A program made the translations under genes and the position numbers. Below, one piece after another: positions 1 through 8,898 of a DNA stretch of 64,000 nt (position 1 is its first letter; each line of letters begins with the position of its first letter). Source of the DNA: Rugamonas sp. A1-17 (GTDB taxonomy: Bacteria > Pseudomonadota > Gammaproteobacteria > Burkholderiales > Burkholderiaceae_D). The stretch covers positions 248,001 to 312,000 of the forward strand of contig JAJLPB010000006.1 in NCBI GenBank assembly GCA_025548565.1, read 5' to 3'. The notes under the pieces were generated by a model, which made no database searches, was not told the origin of the DNA, and saw only the letters and a list, made by a program, of their open reading frames with translations.

Positions 1-633
1 GAGCGCGTCCATTTCGGTATCGGGTATCCATTCGGTGTGAGTGCAGGCCACGCTTGCGGCGTAACGATGTTTCAGGATATTCGCGCCGCGGAAATTGTTG
101 CCGAAGTCGGCGGCCGAAACGGCCACCGGCGGCTTCTTGGGCGCGTAGATGCCGCTGGCGGTCAGGTTGGGCGACTTGAGCACATATATCGTGACAATCG
201 GCGATGGCTCGCCGAATTCGCTTACCCCGTCGTGCACCATGCCCCATTGGAAGTCGTACTTGCGGTAGTCCCTGGCGTGATCGGTGTCGGAATACGAGTA
301 TCCGTTAGGCGCCGTAATGGTGAAGGTGAATGTCTTCAGTTCGCCAGGCGCGATACGTTCGCCTGCCTTCAGGAAGGCGCGGTTGGTGCCCCATTGAAGG
401 GTGCCCAGCTCGGACTGTCCGGTCGGGAATCTGGGATTGAGGCGGAACAGGGTGTCTTCGGTCCAGGGTGTCGTGCCGGTGTTTTTAAGCGTGATCGAGA
501 CGGGATACTGAGCCCCGGCTTCCATGGTGAACGGTACGCTTTGCGAGATGAATTTGGCGGCGTCTTGCGCATGTGCAGCTGCGGAGAACGCCAGGCTGCC
601 CAGCAGTGAGATTGGAATGAGTGATTTTTTCAT
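1..633 (-). CDS. Secreted protein with NBR1-like Ig domain, partial (C-terminus outside window)
   Basis: The reading frame starts at the ATG complementary to 631-633 and stays open to the window edge, so only the first 211 codons are visible. It begins with a clear Sec signal peptide (MKK, a hydrophobic stretch, then AAAHAQ). The following segment (FISQSVPFTMEAGAQYPVSI ... KNTGTTPWTED) resembles the Ig-like 'next to BRCA1' central domain that bacteria use in secreted or surface proteins. The visible domain covers about residues 28-150, and a further region begins after it. No good Shine-Dalgarno sequence precedes the ATG. The upstream region (634-764) is AT-rich and probably holds the promoter. 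The function is unknown; the full C-terminal part is needed to say whether an enzyme domain follows. Confidence 0.7.
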   Translation of the reverse strand, partial: MKKSLIPISLLGSLAFSAAAHAQDAAKFISQSVPFTMEAGAQYPVSITLKNTGTTPWTEDTLFRLNPRFPTGQSELGTLQWGTNRAFLKAGERIAPGELKTFTFTITAPNGYSYSDTDHARDYRKYDFQWGMVHDGVSEFGEPSPIVTIYVLKSPNLTASGIYAPKKPPVAVSAADFGNNFRGANILKHRYAASVACTHTEWIPDTEMDAL

Positions 634-764
634 GAGGTTTTTTTGAAGGTTGAGGCAAAATATTAATATTGCGTGAACACTAATTATGCAATATTTGCCA
701 TGCTTCAATATACTCACAAAGTAACAGCCCGACGCTGGGGTGCGGCGGCTGCCGCACTCGCTTG

Positions 765-1685
765 TCAGTACACTTCCGGAACGATGATCTCGGCCGGCAC
801 CGGTCGGCGCACGTAGTCATCGTGGTACTCGCGTTCCGGCAGCTGGATCGCAGGATGCTCCACTTCTTCATACGGCATCTGCTCCAGCAGGTGGTGGATG
901 CAGTTCAGGCGCGCCTTCTTCTTGTCCACGCCTTGCACCACCCACCATGGCGCCTCGGGGATGTGGGTCCGCTCCAGCATGATCTCCTTGGCCTTGGTGT
1001 ATTCCTCCCAGCGGCGGCGGGACTCCAGGTCCATCGGGCTCAGTTTCCACTGCTTGAGCGGATCGTGGATGCGGCCCAGGAAGCGCGCGTTCTGTTCCTC
1101 ATCCGAGATCGAGAACCAGTACTTGATCAGTTGGATGCCCGAGCGGGCCAGCATGCGCTCGAACTCCGGGACGGTCTGGAAGAACTCCTCATATTGTTCG
1201 TCGGTGCAGAAGCCCATCACGCGTTCGACGCCTGCGCGGTTGTACCAGCTGCGGTCGAACAGCACGATCTCGCCGGCGGCCGGCAGATGTGACACGTAGC
1301 GCTGGAAGTACCACTGCGTGCGTTCGCGGTTGTTCGGCGCCGGCAGCGCGGCCACGCGGCACACGCGCGGATTGAGGCGCTGGACGATGCGCTTGATCAC
1401 GCCGCCCTTGCCGGCGGCGTCGCGGCCTTCGAACAGGATCACCACCTTGTGGCCGGTGTGGACCACCCAGTCCTGCAGCTTGACCAGTTCCGCCTGCAGG
1501 CGGAACAACTCGCGGAAGTACTGGCGGCGGGCTTCCTTGGCTTCTTCGCTGCGCTCCGATACGCGTACTTCGCGCGTGACCGGATCGATCTCGCGGTCTT
1601 CCAGCTCCATCTCCAGCTCTTCGTCGTAGCTGTCGGTCAGTTCGCGCTGTACGCGCTCCATCAAATCGGTTTCATTCAGTCGCAT
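765..1685 (-). CDS. ppk2: Polyphosphate kinase 2 family protein
   Basis: A 306-residue cytoplasmic enzyme of the PPK2 family, which moves phosphate between polyphosphate and nucleoside di- or monophosphates. It shows a P-loop (GRDAAGKGG, about residue 85), the lid and Walker B region (LFDRSWYNR, about residue 141) and the family signature RFLGRIHDPLKQWKLSPMD. The frame stays open well upstream. I chose the ATG at 1685 because the family N-terminus begins there (MRLNETDLMERVQREL) and a GGAAG ribosome site sits just ahead. It lies 14 bases after the pit gene on the same strand, so the two are probably co-transcribed and link phosphate import to polyphosphate metabolism. The subclass (PPK2-I, ADP to ATP) is likely from the length but was not tested by alignment. 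Confidence 0.93.
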   Translation of the reverse strand: MRLNETDLMERVQRELTDSYDEELEMELEDREIDPVTREVRVSERSEEAKEARRQYFRELFRLQAELVKLQDWVVHTGHKVVILFEGRDAAGKGGVIKRIVQRLNPRVCRVAALPAPNNRERTQWYFQRYVSHLPAAGEIVLFDRSWYNRAGVERVMGFCTDEQYEEFFQTVPEFERMLARSGIQLIKYWFSISDEEQNARFLGRIHDPLKQWKLSPMDLESRRRWEEYTKAKEIMLERTHIPEAPWWVVQGVDKKKARLNCIHHLLEQMPYEEVEHPAIQLPEREYHDDYVRRPVPAEIIVPEVY

Positions 1686-1699
1686 GATGCTTCCTTGTT

Positions 1700-3298
1700 T
1701 CAGAAAATGTGGTGGAACAGCCAGAACAGCGAACCCGATAACAGGATCGCGGCCGGCAGCGTCAGCACCCAGGCCATGGCCAGGTTGCGGACGGTGGACC
1801 ATTGCAGTCCGGAGCGATTGGCCGCCATGGTGCCGGCCACGCCGGACGACAGCACGTGCGTGGTCGATACCGGCATGCCGTACATGTCGGCCGCGCCGAT
1901 GGTCAGCATCGCCACCAGTTCGGCCGATGCACCCTGCGCGTAGGTCAGGTGGGACTTGCCGATCTTCTCGCCGACGGTGACGACGATGCGCTTCCAGCCC
2001 ACCATGGTGCCAAGGCCCAGCGCGATCGCCACCGCCACCTTGACCCACAGCGGAATGAACTTGGTCGCGTCGTCGAGCTGCTTCTTGAAGGCCTTGAGGT
2101 TGGCGGTGGTGTCGGGGTCGAAGGGCAGGGCCTTGGTCTTGTCCATCACGTGCATGGTTTCCGCAGCCAGGTACATATCGTTGCGGACGTTGCTCACGGT
2201 CTCCGCCGGCACCTTGGCCAGCGAACCGTGCTGCTTGACCGCCTGGCCGATGTCGCCGATCAGCACCGACAGCGCTGGCACCACCGCAGGCGTCATCGTC
2301 TTGGTGCGGATGTAGGTCGACAGCTCGGGATGCGGATCGGCCATCGGCGCCACGCCGGGCGGCATGTATTTTTGCAGCGACTGCTGCGTGACCTGGGCCA
2401 CGGCGACGAATTGCGTCACCTGGTCGGTGGGCAGCGCGCGGTTCAGCGCATAGGCCATCGGCACGGTGCCGACCAGGATCAACATGATCAGGCCCATGCC
2501 TTTCTGGCCGTCGTTGGAGCCGTGCGCGAAGGAGACGCCGGTGCAGGTGAGGATCAGCAGGCCGCGGATGTACCAGGGTGGTGGCGTGTTACCGGCCGGC
2601 GCCTCGTACAATTCGCGGCGCTTGACGAGCGCGCGCAGCGCCAGCAACAGCAAGGCGGCGCAGCCGAAGCCGACCATCGGCGACAGCAGCAGCGAGTAGC
2701 CGACCTTGGCCGCCTGCGCCCAATCGACGCCGCTGGTGCCGTCGCGGCCATGCATCATCGCGTTGGCGATGCCGACGCCGAGGATGGAGCCGATCATGGT
2801 GTGCGAGGACGATGCGGGCAGGCCGAGCGCCCAGGTGCCCAGGTTCCAGACGATGGCGGCGATCAGCAGCGCAAACACCATGGCGAAGCCGGAGCTGGAA
2901 CCCACCTGCAATATCAGTTCGACCGGCAGCAGCGAGATGATGCCGAAGGCGACCGCACCGCTGGAGGTGAGCACGCCGAGGAAGTTGAAGCAGCCCGACC
3001 AGACCACGGCGGCGTTGGCCGGCATGGAGTTGGTGTAGATGACGGTGGCGACGGCGTTGGCGGTGTCGTGGAAGCCGTTGACGAATTCGAAGGCGAGGGC
3101 GATCAGCAGCGCGACGCCGAGCAGCACATACGGCAGCCAGCTGGTGGCCACCGGCCCGGCCTCGGTGACGTCGGAGCGCAGGCTGTAGGCGCTGAACAGC
3201 AGGCCCGCCACCAGCAGCAGGAAGAAGATGAGGGCGGTGACGGGGGTGTTCTTGGTTTCAGCGGGGCTGACCCGCGCGGGTTGGACGACCGTGTTCAT
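1700..3298 (-). CDS. pit: Low-affinity inorganic phosphate transporter, PiT family
   Basis: A 532-residue inner-membrane protein of the PiT family, which imports phosphate (usually as a metal-phosphate complex) with protons. Both family signatures are visible: GFHDTANAVAT with following NAAVVWSG near the N-terminus, and the C-terminal copy GAADMYGMPVSTTHVLSSGVAGT. About ten hydrophobic segments are present, with a hydrophilic central loop of roughly 130 residues rich in charged residues. The ATG at 3298 is preferred over the upstream ATG at 3319 because a strong GGAGG lies eight bases before it. ppk2 follows after 14 bases. A Pho-box-like site lies upstream at 3347-3364, suggesting control by PhoB. 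Confidence 0.93.
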   Translation of the reverse strand: MNTVVQPARVSPAETKNTPVTALIFFLLLVAGLLFSAYSLRSDVTEAGPVATSWLPYVLLGVALLIALAFEFVNGFHDTANAVATVIYTNSMPANAAVVWSGCFNFLGVLTSSGAVAFGIISLLPVELILQVGSSSGFAMVFALLIAAIVWNLGTWALGLPASSSHTMIGSILGVGIANAMMHGRDGTSGVDWAQAAKVGYSLLLSPMVGFGCAALLLLALRALVKRRELYEAPAGNTPPPWYIRGLLILTCTGVSFAHGSNDGQKGMGLIMLILVGTVPMAYALNRALPTDQVTQFVAVAQVTQQSLQKYMPPGVAPMADPHPELSTYIRTKTMTPAVVPALSVLIGDIGQAVKQHGSLAKVPAETVSNVRNDMYLAAETMHVMDKTKALPFDPDTTANLKAFKKQLDDATKFIPLWVKVAVAIALGLGTMVGWKRIVVTVGEKIGKSHLTYAQGASAELVAMLTIGAADMYGMPVSTTHVLSSGVAGTMAANRSGLQWSTVRNLAMAWVLTLPAAILLSGSLFWLFHHIF

Positions 3299-3346
3299 GC
3301 CATTTGCCTCCAGTCTCAAGTTGGTAGCCGAATGTACTTGTCGAAT

Positions 3347-3364
3347 ATGACAGAGGTATGACGA
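3347..3364 (-). promoter_or_regulatory. Putative Pho box ahead of pit-ppk2
   Basis: On the minus strand this 18-mer reads as two 7-mers, TCGTCAT and CTGTCAT, separated by ACCT. That matches the PhoB site layout (CTGTCAT, 4 nt, CTGTCAT) with two mismatches, both in the first half. It lies 49 bases upstream of the pit start codon. The assignment is from pattern only. Confidence 0.5.
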
Positions 3365-3509
3365 CAGTCACGGCGAAGTCAGACGGAAGCAATAAATTGG
3401 TTAGATTTCCTGTTGTTAATTTTCCTATAATGATACATTTGATGCCAATTTGAAAACTGCGGACTTCGCTTAACGGCCTACTGGCCGACGGTGGAAAAAA
3501 CGCGAAAAT

Positions 3510-3955
3510 TTATAAGTCCTGTCGAGAGCGGGTCAGCGACTCGGGCCACTGCTGGCCAGTGAGTTCTTTCACGTAAAGCAGTGCCCGTAGCAAGTGGGCG
3601 TCGCACAAAGCATGGGTGGAGTCGTCGAGCCATGTTCAACGATATCGAACGCGCTTGTGGGGACGTCGATGACCTGGCGTCGCTCAGCCACTGTGGCCTG
3701 TGCCAGCGGCAACTCGTTGTGGCAGCGGGTACACTGGTGCGGCAACGGGTGGTTGATCGTTTCGGTCGGTGCGGTAGTGCGCCTGAGCGCGCTGCCCTTG
3801 TGGCCAGGCTGGGCACCGGGCTTGTTGCCGGACGGTTCGCGTAGCGATTTGGTTTTGCGCAAGCCATCCGAGGACGGGGGCGGCTTGAGTTGCGTCTATT
3901 CTTGGCGACCCGGACGTTCAGACGCTGGGTGAAGCGCCGTACAAGCGGGTTTTAC
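3510..3955 (-). pseudogene. IS66-family transposase remnant with internal deletion and frameshift
   Basis: On the minus strand the 5' part encodes the N-terminal IS66 TnpC region: PPSSDGLRKTKSLREPSGNK, then PGAQPGHKG and a zinc-finger-like stretch with HQCTRCHNELPL. It breaks off after FDIVEH (near 3635) and resumes in another frame with DDSTHALCDAHLLRALLYVK and ELTGQQWPESLTR, which belongs to the middle of the DDE domain, before stopping at 3510-3512. Several hundred bases that should lie between these parts are missing. The N-terminal coiled-coil region is also out of frame (about 3890-3955). This is a dead fossil; no terminal repeats were recognised. It separates pit from the next locus. 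Confidence 0.75.
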
Positions 3956-3974
3956 ACGTGGCCGTTGAGCGAGG

Positions 3975-5138
3975 TCAAGGGTCGAGCGGGTCGGCCGGGT
4001 CGATACGCAATGACTTGGTCGATGGTTGGAATGTCAATTCGTTCGGCGACAGACGCTGTCCGATGGCGCCGGGCGCATAGCCCAGCTCCTTCAAGTTGCG
4101 GGCCGCGAACTCCTCGCTTTCAATGTAGTTGCTCTGGCTGACGTTGGTGATGATCAGGCTTTCCTTGTCCAGCGGCGCGCCCATGGCCACCAGCCGGCGA
4201 GTGCCATTGCGCAGATTGGTGGTGGTGTGGCGCGCATACGGCTCAATGATGATGGACGCAGCCGGCACGCCGTAGCGCTCGATCAGCGCCTTGCGCATTT
4301 CCACCGCCTCCACGAAGCGAGTGTTTTTCGGGTGCACCGAGGCGCCGCTGAAGATAATGAATGGCGCCACGCCCTCGGCAAAGCGCTGGGCTGCGAGGCG
4401 GACGTTGAGCTTGCCGCGTGCACTCAGGGGCATTCCGGGCACCTCTGGGCCGATGCCGGGAATGATGATGGCCGTGTACTTGAACTGCTTCCAGTCGATG
4501 ATGCCGGCGCGGCCCAGTGCGGCGCCGTTGTGGGCCAAATCCAGCGGTTCGAAGGCGACCGCGTCGTTGCGGTCATTGGCGTCGAGCAAGGCGACGGCCA
4601 GTTGCAGGCTAGGATCGAGCGCGAGCGACGAATCGCCGGCGCCGGCCTTGGCCATCCAGATAGCATCGGCAACGGTTGCTTTGAAGCCGGCGCTGCCAAC
4701 CACTTCGATTGGGCCGTCGCTCAGCGGATAGCGCGGCGCCGCGCCGAGGCCATAGACTTGGATGATGCTGTTCACCCCGCGCAGTTCGCGGCTGACCTGG
4801 GCCTTGATGCCGTCGTCCGACAGCGCCGCGTTGCGCCAAGTGGACACCGGTGCCTTGGCGGCAGCACCGGCCAGCTCGTCGATTTCGCGCGCGCTCCAGG
4901 TGCTGGCGTTGAGCACGCAGGCCGGCGCTTGCTGGCAGGCGTCGATGCGGGCGCGGCGCGCCGCCAGTGCGGCGGAACCGGTGCGGGCCTGCCCCATGTC
5001 CACAAGCGCCGGGAACAGCCGATTGGCGATCAGCGACCACTGCTGGTCGTGCAGCGGCGCCGCGCCGCCCGGCAAGGCGGTGAGCAGGGACAGGGTCAAT
5101 GCGGCGAGGGTCGATTTCTTGATCATCTTGATTACCAT
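3975..5138 (-). CDS. Secreted DUF218 (YdcF/ElyC/SanA-like) protein
   Basis: A 387-residue protein, or 383 if it starts at the second ATG at 5126. It has a signal peptide (MIKKSTLAALTLSLLTALPG then GAA) and no later membrane segment, so it is probably periplasmic. The C-terminal half (about residues 230-370) fits the DUF218 fold: AIIIPGIGP, then FIIFSGASVHPKNTRFVEAV, VPAASIIIEPYARHTTTNLR and ESLIITNVSQSNYIESEEF. Family members include SanA and ElyC of the envelope; a biochemical activity is not established. The N-terminal ~200 residues are not recognised. The start overlaps the stop of the TonB receptor (ATGGTAA), so the two are one operon. By context it may process or bind whatever the receptor imports. 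That role is inference. Confidence 0.8.
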   Translation of the reverse strand: MVIKMIKKSTLAALTLSLLTALPGGAAPLHDQQWSLIANRLFPALVDMGQARTGSAALAARRARIDACQQAPACVLNASTWSAREIDELAGAAAKAPVSTWRNAALSDDGIKAQVSRELRGVNSIIQVYGLGAAPRYPLSDGPIEVVGSAGFKATVADAIWMAKAGAGDSSLALDPSLQLAVALLDANDRNDAVAFEPLDLAHNGAALGRAGIIDWKQFKYTAIIIPGIGPEVPGMPLSARGKLNVRLAAQRFAEGVAPFIIFSGASVHPKNTRFVEAVEMRKALIERYGVPAASIIIEPYARHTTTNLRNGTRRLVAMGAPLDKESLIITNVSQSNYIESEEFAARNLKELGYAPGAIGQRLSPNELTFQPSTKSLRIDPADPLDP

Positions 5139-7618
5139 GCTTTGCTCGCTACAAGGCGGAAACTGCGGCCGAACACGGGACGGCCATAAATGGCTTGCTG
5201 GCTGCCCTGGCCGGCCAAGGCGTCGGTACGGGTATTGCCCTCGGTGAGGCCCTTGGCGTTGGTGAGGTTGTCGCCGCTGAGCTGGATGCGCCAGTCGCCA
5301 CGCGTCACCGAGATGCCGGCGCCGAACGCGCGGTAAGCTGGCAGGGCGGTGGCTTGGAAGAAGTCCACGTAGCGCTTGCCGGTGTAAGCATAGCTGCCGT
5401 ACAGCTCGACCAAGTTGGCGTCGACGTTGAAGCTGTAGTTCGGGCGGATATTGCCGAACACCTTGGGCTCGCGGATGATCTGGTTACCGACAACCTTGGA
5501 TGGATCGGCGCCGGTGGCGTTGGCAAAGTCGCGGTACTGTGGATCCTGCACGGTCAGCGAGCCGTTAATGTAGAAGCGCTCGGACAGGCGCAGAGCGCCA
5601 TCAAGCTCGGCGCCGCGCACGATGGCCTTGCCGAAGAACGGCACGGTCTGATCGTTGCGGCCGGTGGCCGGGTTGAACGCGACAAACGAGGCATTGAGCG
5701 GATCGAACTGCGTGTAGAAGCCGGTCACGTACAGGTAGGAACGGCCGGCGGTGGCCTTGAAGCCCACCTCGTACTGGTTGGCCTTGGTCTTCAGCACCAG
5801 CGGATCGACCGATGCCGCCACCTGCATCGATGGCGGCACTTCCAGATGCGAGACGCGCGCATAGCCGCCCAGGCGCGGCGTGAAGTCATAGTTGCCGCCC
5901 AGCGTCCAGTTGAGAGTGTTGATGTTGTACTTGTGGGCCTGCGTGGCGCCGGTGAAGGCGCGCGTTGTGTCGTCGGCCAGCGTGGTCTTGTCTCCGAGAT
6001 TAACTTGGTTGGTCAGGCGCGCATAGCCGTCATAGTGGTAGCGCTCGCGGCGCACGCCGCCGTCGAAGCGCAGACGATCCGACACCTCCCAGGTGTCGTT
6101 GAGGTAGAACGCCCCCATTCGTGCATCGACATCGCCCTGGTTGAGCGTGGTGGTGTAGCGCAGTACGCCGTTGTCGGTGACGGAACCGAGCACTGCGCCG
6201 CTGGCGGAGTAAGCCACCAGATCCAGTGTGCGCGGCTTGCCCTGGACTTCAATCAGCATGTCGTTGTAGACCGATTTGCTGGTCTGGCCGTAACTGCTGG
6301 CGTAGACGCCAAACTTGACGTCATGGTTGCCGCTGCCGGTCTGGAAATTTCGCGTGAGGTTGACATCGGCCTGGTTCGAATAGAAGTCGGAACCAGCGGC
6401 GCGGTACTGCGCCTGCATCACGAGGCCTGAGGCCGCAGCTGGATTGTAAACTTGCGCGCCGTTGCTGCCAGCAATCGCGTAGCCCAGGTGGTCAACGGCG
6501 CCGAAGGCGGTCTTGGCGGCGCCCAGGAAGCCGTTTGCGAAGGTGGTGGCGTCGGCTGGATTGGAGGTGGAGTAGAAGGCGTCGAAGTTGAGCTTGCCCT
6601 TGGTGGCGCCGGCCTTAGCCGAGATCAGCCAACTGCCGACTTCGCCCTCGTAGTTGACTCCGATGTTGCCGTATTCGAGGTGGCGGCCATTGGCCAGGTC
6701 ACGCGTGTCGGTCACCAGGTTGCCGCTGCCGTCCTGGTATTTCTGCGGCACATTGCGCAGCGCCGGCGAGTTCATGGTGCCATCGAAGTAGTCGATGTAC
6801 TTATCCAGCGAAACCGAGGGGTTGCGCGGATCGGCAATCGGGATCGGCAGGTAGAAAGTATTATGGTCGTTCAGGTAGTTGGCGCTGACGGTCAGCGTAC
6901 CGTTCTCCAGCACGCGCTTGATGTTGCCTCGGATCTGGCCGCCTTTGTCGTTCGGGAAGCCGTTGTCGCGATGCCCGTCGTCCTGGCGCAGAAAACCTCC
7001 CACGGCGTAGAAGGTGTTGTCATCGATCTTGCCGGCCTGGTAGGCGTCGATACGCGCCAGCCCGGTGGTGCCCAGCGTCAGCTGCGCCTTGCCCCTGGTC
7101 TTGTCGGTACCGGTGACGGTGCTGCTGTTGACGATAGCGGCGGCCTGGCTGGCGTATATCGGCGCCGGTCCGCCGCGGACCACCTCGATGCTCTTGGTCA
7201 TCAAGTCATAGCGGTTCAGGCTATCGCCGCGGAAGAAGAAGCCGTTGATTTCAGTGAACAGCGGCAGGCCGTCCTGCTGGAACAGTGCCAGCCCGTCATC
7301 AGTCGGAATGCCGCGCACGCGGGTGATGTTCTGTACCTCGCCGCCGGTGGCCTCGACTTGGATGCCGGGCAGCTTGCCCAGTAAGTCAGCCATGTTTTGC
7401 GGCGCCAGTTTTTGCACTTCGTTCTGCGACAGCGCGTTCACGGCGTAGGACACGTCGAAGCGGCGCTGGGGGCGGGCGGAGCCGGTTACGACCACACTCT
7501 CCATTTCGGCCGTGTCTGCGGCAGTGGTGGTGGGCTGTGCTTCCTGAGCAATGGCAGGGCTGGCGACAGCGCATAAAGCGCTGATGGCGTGGGCTAGCGT
7601 CTTCAGTCTGGTACTCAT
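5132..7618 (-). CDS. TonB-dependent outer-membrane receptor
   Basis: An 828-residue outer-membrane receptor that would take up a large or scarce ligand using TonB energy. It has a signal peptide ending at about residue 24 (SPAIAQ), a TonB-box-like segment (MESVVVTGS), a plug domain at about 50-160 (MADLLGKLPGIQV ... VRGGPAPIYASQAA) and a barrel ending in the aromatic residue W. The ATG at 7618 follows GGAGAAACCCATC, a good ribosome site. It is divergent from a ROK regulator and overlaps a secreted DUF218 gene downstream. With a GPH-type carrier across the divergent promoter, a glycan or glycoconjugate ligand is plausible. The substrate cannot be read from the sequence. Confidence 0.92.
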   Translation of the reverse strand: MSTRLKTLAHAISALCAVASPAIAQEAQPTTTAADTAEMESVVVTGSARPQRRFDVSYAVNALSQNEVQKLAPQNMADLLGKLPGIQVEATGGEVQNITRVRGIPTDDGLALFQQDGLPLFTEINGFFFRGDSLNRYDLMTKSIEVVRGGPAPIYASQAAAIVNSSTVTGTDKTRGKAQLTLGTTGLARIDAYQAGKIDDNTFYAVGGFLRQDDGHRDNGFPNDKGGQIRGNIKRVLENGTLTVSANYLNDHNTFYLPIPIADPRNPSVSLDKYIDYFDGTMNSPALRNVPQKYQDGSGNLVTDTRDLANGRHLEYGNIGVNYEGEVGSWLISAKAGATKGKLNFDAFYSTSNPADATTFANGFLGAAKTAFGAVDHLGYAIAGSNGAQVYNPAAASGLVMQAQYRAAGSDFYSNQADVNLTRNFQTGSGNHDVKFGVYASSYGQTSKSVYNDMLIEVQGKPRTLDLVAYSASGAVLGSVTDNGVLRYTTTLNQGDVDARMGAFYLNDTWEVSDRLRFDGGVRRERYHYDGYARLTNQVNLGDKTTLADDTTRAFTGATQAHKYNINTLNWTLGGNYDFTPRLGGYARVSHLEVPPSMQVAASVDPLVLKTKANQYEVGFKATAGRSYLYVTGFYTQFDPLNASFVAFNPATGRNDQTVPFFGKAIVRGAELDGALRLSERFYINGSLTVQDPQYRDFANATGADPSKVVGNQIIREPKVFGNIRPNYSFNVDANLVELYGSYAYTGKRYVDFFQATALPAYRAFGAGISVTRGDWRIQLSGDNLTNAKGLTEGNTRTDALAGQGSQQAIYGRPVFGRSFRLVASKAW

Positions 7619-7692
7619 GATGGGTTTCTCCGGTTCGGGACAAGGGAATAGGCAACTGGCGGCGAGTATATAGCCGGAATTTTGGTATAATT

Positions 7693-7714
7693 ATTTATTA
7701 CTTGTAAAATAAAT
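7693..7714. promoter_or_regulatory. Inverted repeat in the divergent promoter, candidate ROK operator
   Basis: ATTTATT and AATAAAT arms are separated by eight bases within the AT-rich region between the TonB receptor and the ROK regulator. A TATAAT-like hexamer lies just before it at 7686-7691. Position and symmetry suggest an operator for the regulator, but no binding consensus supports it. Confidence 0.35.
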
Positions 7715-7762
7715 AGAATATGACAGTTGTGTTACAAAAATTATCCATTTGATATCGTTGCT

Positions 7763-8890
7763 ATGAAAATTACGCGGCTAAAACTGTCTTCAGAAGAAAA
7801 ACGTTTGTTGTGGCACCTACGAACCAACGGCGCGACGCCGCGCACTGAGCTGTCCACCGTGCTACAGGTGAGTAACTCGGCGCTGACCAAGCTGTCGCGC
7901 AACCTGATCAGCCTGGGGCTGGTGGAAGAACAGGACGCATCCTGCGATACCAGCGGCCGCGGCCGGCCTACCGTGCCGCTGGCGATCTCGGCGGCCGGCG
8001 GCTTTGCGGTTGGCGCCACAGTGCACAAGGGCGTGCTGGAAATTGCGCTGGTCGATTACGCCGGCGGCATCATCTCGCTCACCAGCGAGGCGGTGGGCGC
8101 GCCGACACCGCAGGCGTTCGCGCAATTGCTGGAGCAACGCATCACCGAGCTGTCTGTCAAGCATAAGCTTCTGGGCGGGCGCTTCCTCGGCGTGGGCGTC
8201 GGACTGCCGGGCCCGCCGCGTGGGCGCGACGCCAGGCACTGGAACATCGTCAACGAATTGCCGGGATGGCGCGATGTGCCGCTGCGGCAGGTGCTCGACG
8301 ACACGCTCGGCCTGCCGACCATGCTGGAGAACGACGCCGATGTCTCGGCGCTGGCCGAATACTATCTCAACCCGGCGGTGCGCCGCGCATCGACAGTAGT
8401 GCTGCTGCTGCTGGGCTACGGCATCGGCGCTGGCGTGATCGAGGATGGTCGTCTGCTGAAGGGCGAGTTTGGCGGCTTCGGCGATATTGGCGCGTTGTAT
8501 CCAATGGATCAGCCGCGCCCGACGACCATGGATCTGCTATCGGTGCTGCGGGAGGGCGGATGCGCGATCCAGTCGGTGGCTAATTTTGCGGAAGCGACAG
8601 TCGGCTACGAAGCGCTGATAGAGCAGTGGCTGGATCGCGCCGCCTTGCAGCTGGAACCGCTGGTGAACAGTGCGATCGCGTGGTTCGATCCCGGCGAAAT
8701 TATTTTCTCCAGCCCCCTGCCGGCCTCAATCATGGCGCGGCTGGCTGCGCGCCTGAACCGGGGCCAATTGCACTGGCCCGAACACCGGCGGCCGACTAGC
8801 ATCGGGGTGTCGGGCTTGGGCGGTAGTGCCATCGCTCTGGGTGCGGCCTTGTTGCCGATCCACGCGTCCACCACCGTCTCTCCCTGGTAG
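7763..8890 (+). CDS. ROK-family transcriptional regulator
   Basis: A 375-residue NagC/XylR-like regulator. Residues 1-70 form a winged helix (PRTELSTVLQVSNSALTKLS, then LVEEQD and SGRGRP). Residues 75-370 form the ROK sugar-kinase-like fold, with GVGVGLPGPP, NDADVSALAEYY and LLLGYGIGAGVIEDGRLLKG. The usual zinc-binding cysteine cluster of ROK proteins is absent: where it should follow GGFGDIGALYP there is no cysteine pair. The frame can be extended to a TTG at 7727, but the ATG at 7763 fits the family better; neither has a strong ribosome site. It probably controls the divergent TonB receptor operon and the MFS gene eight bases downstream, in response to a sugar. Confidence 0.85.
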   Translation: MKITRLKLSSEEKRLLWHLRTNGATPRTELSTVLQVSNSALTKLSRNLISLGLVEEQDASCDTSGRGRPTVPLAISAAGGFAVGATVHKGVLEIALVDYAGGIISLTSEAVGAPTPQAFAQLLEQRITELSVKHKLLGGRFLGVGVGLPGPPRGRDARHWNIVNELPGWRDVPLRQVLDDTLGLPTMLENDADVSALAEYYLNPAVRRASTVVLLLLGYGIGAGVIEDGRLLKGEFGGFGDIGALYPMDQPRPTTMDLLSVLREGGCAIQSVANFAEATVGYEALIEQWLDRAALQLEPLVNSAIAWFDPGEIIFSSPLPASIMARLAARLNRGQLHWPEHRRPTSIGVSGLGGSAIALGAALLPIHASTTVSPW

Positions 8891-8898
8891 GGCGCACC

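Noticed and set aside
1686..2048. N-terminal extension of the PPK2 frame
   Set aside because: Overlaps pit in another frame and lacks family similarity; a good start with GGAAG lies at 1685.
1802..3361. Long rightward open frame of about 519 codons opposite pit
   Set aside because: It is the antisense shadow of the pit gene: composition is H/G/D/R-rich without domain features, and pit is clearly real on the other strand.
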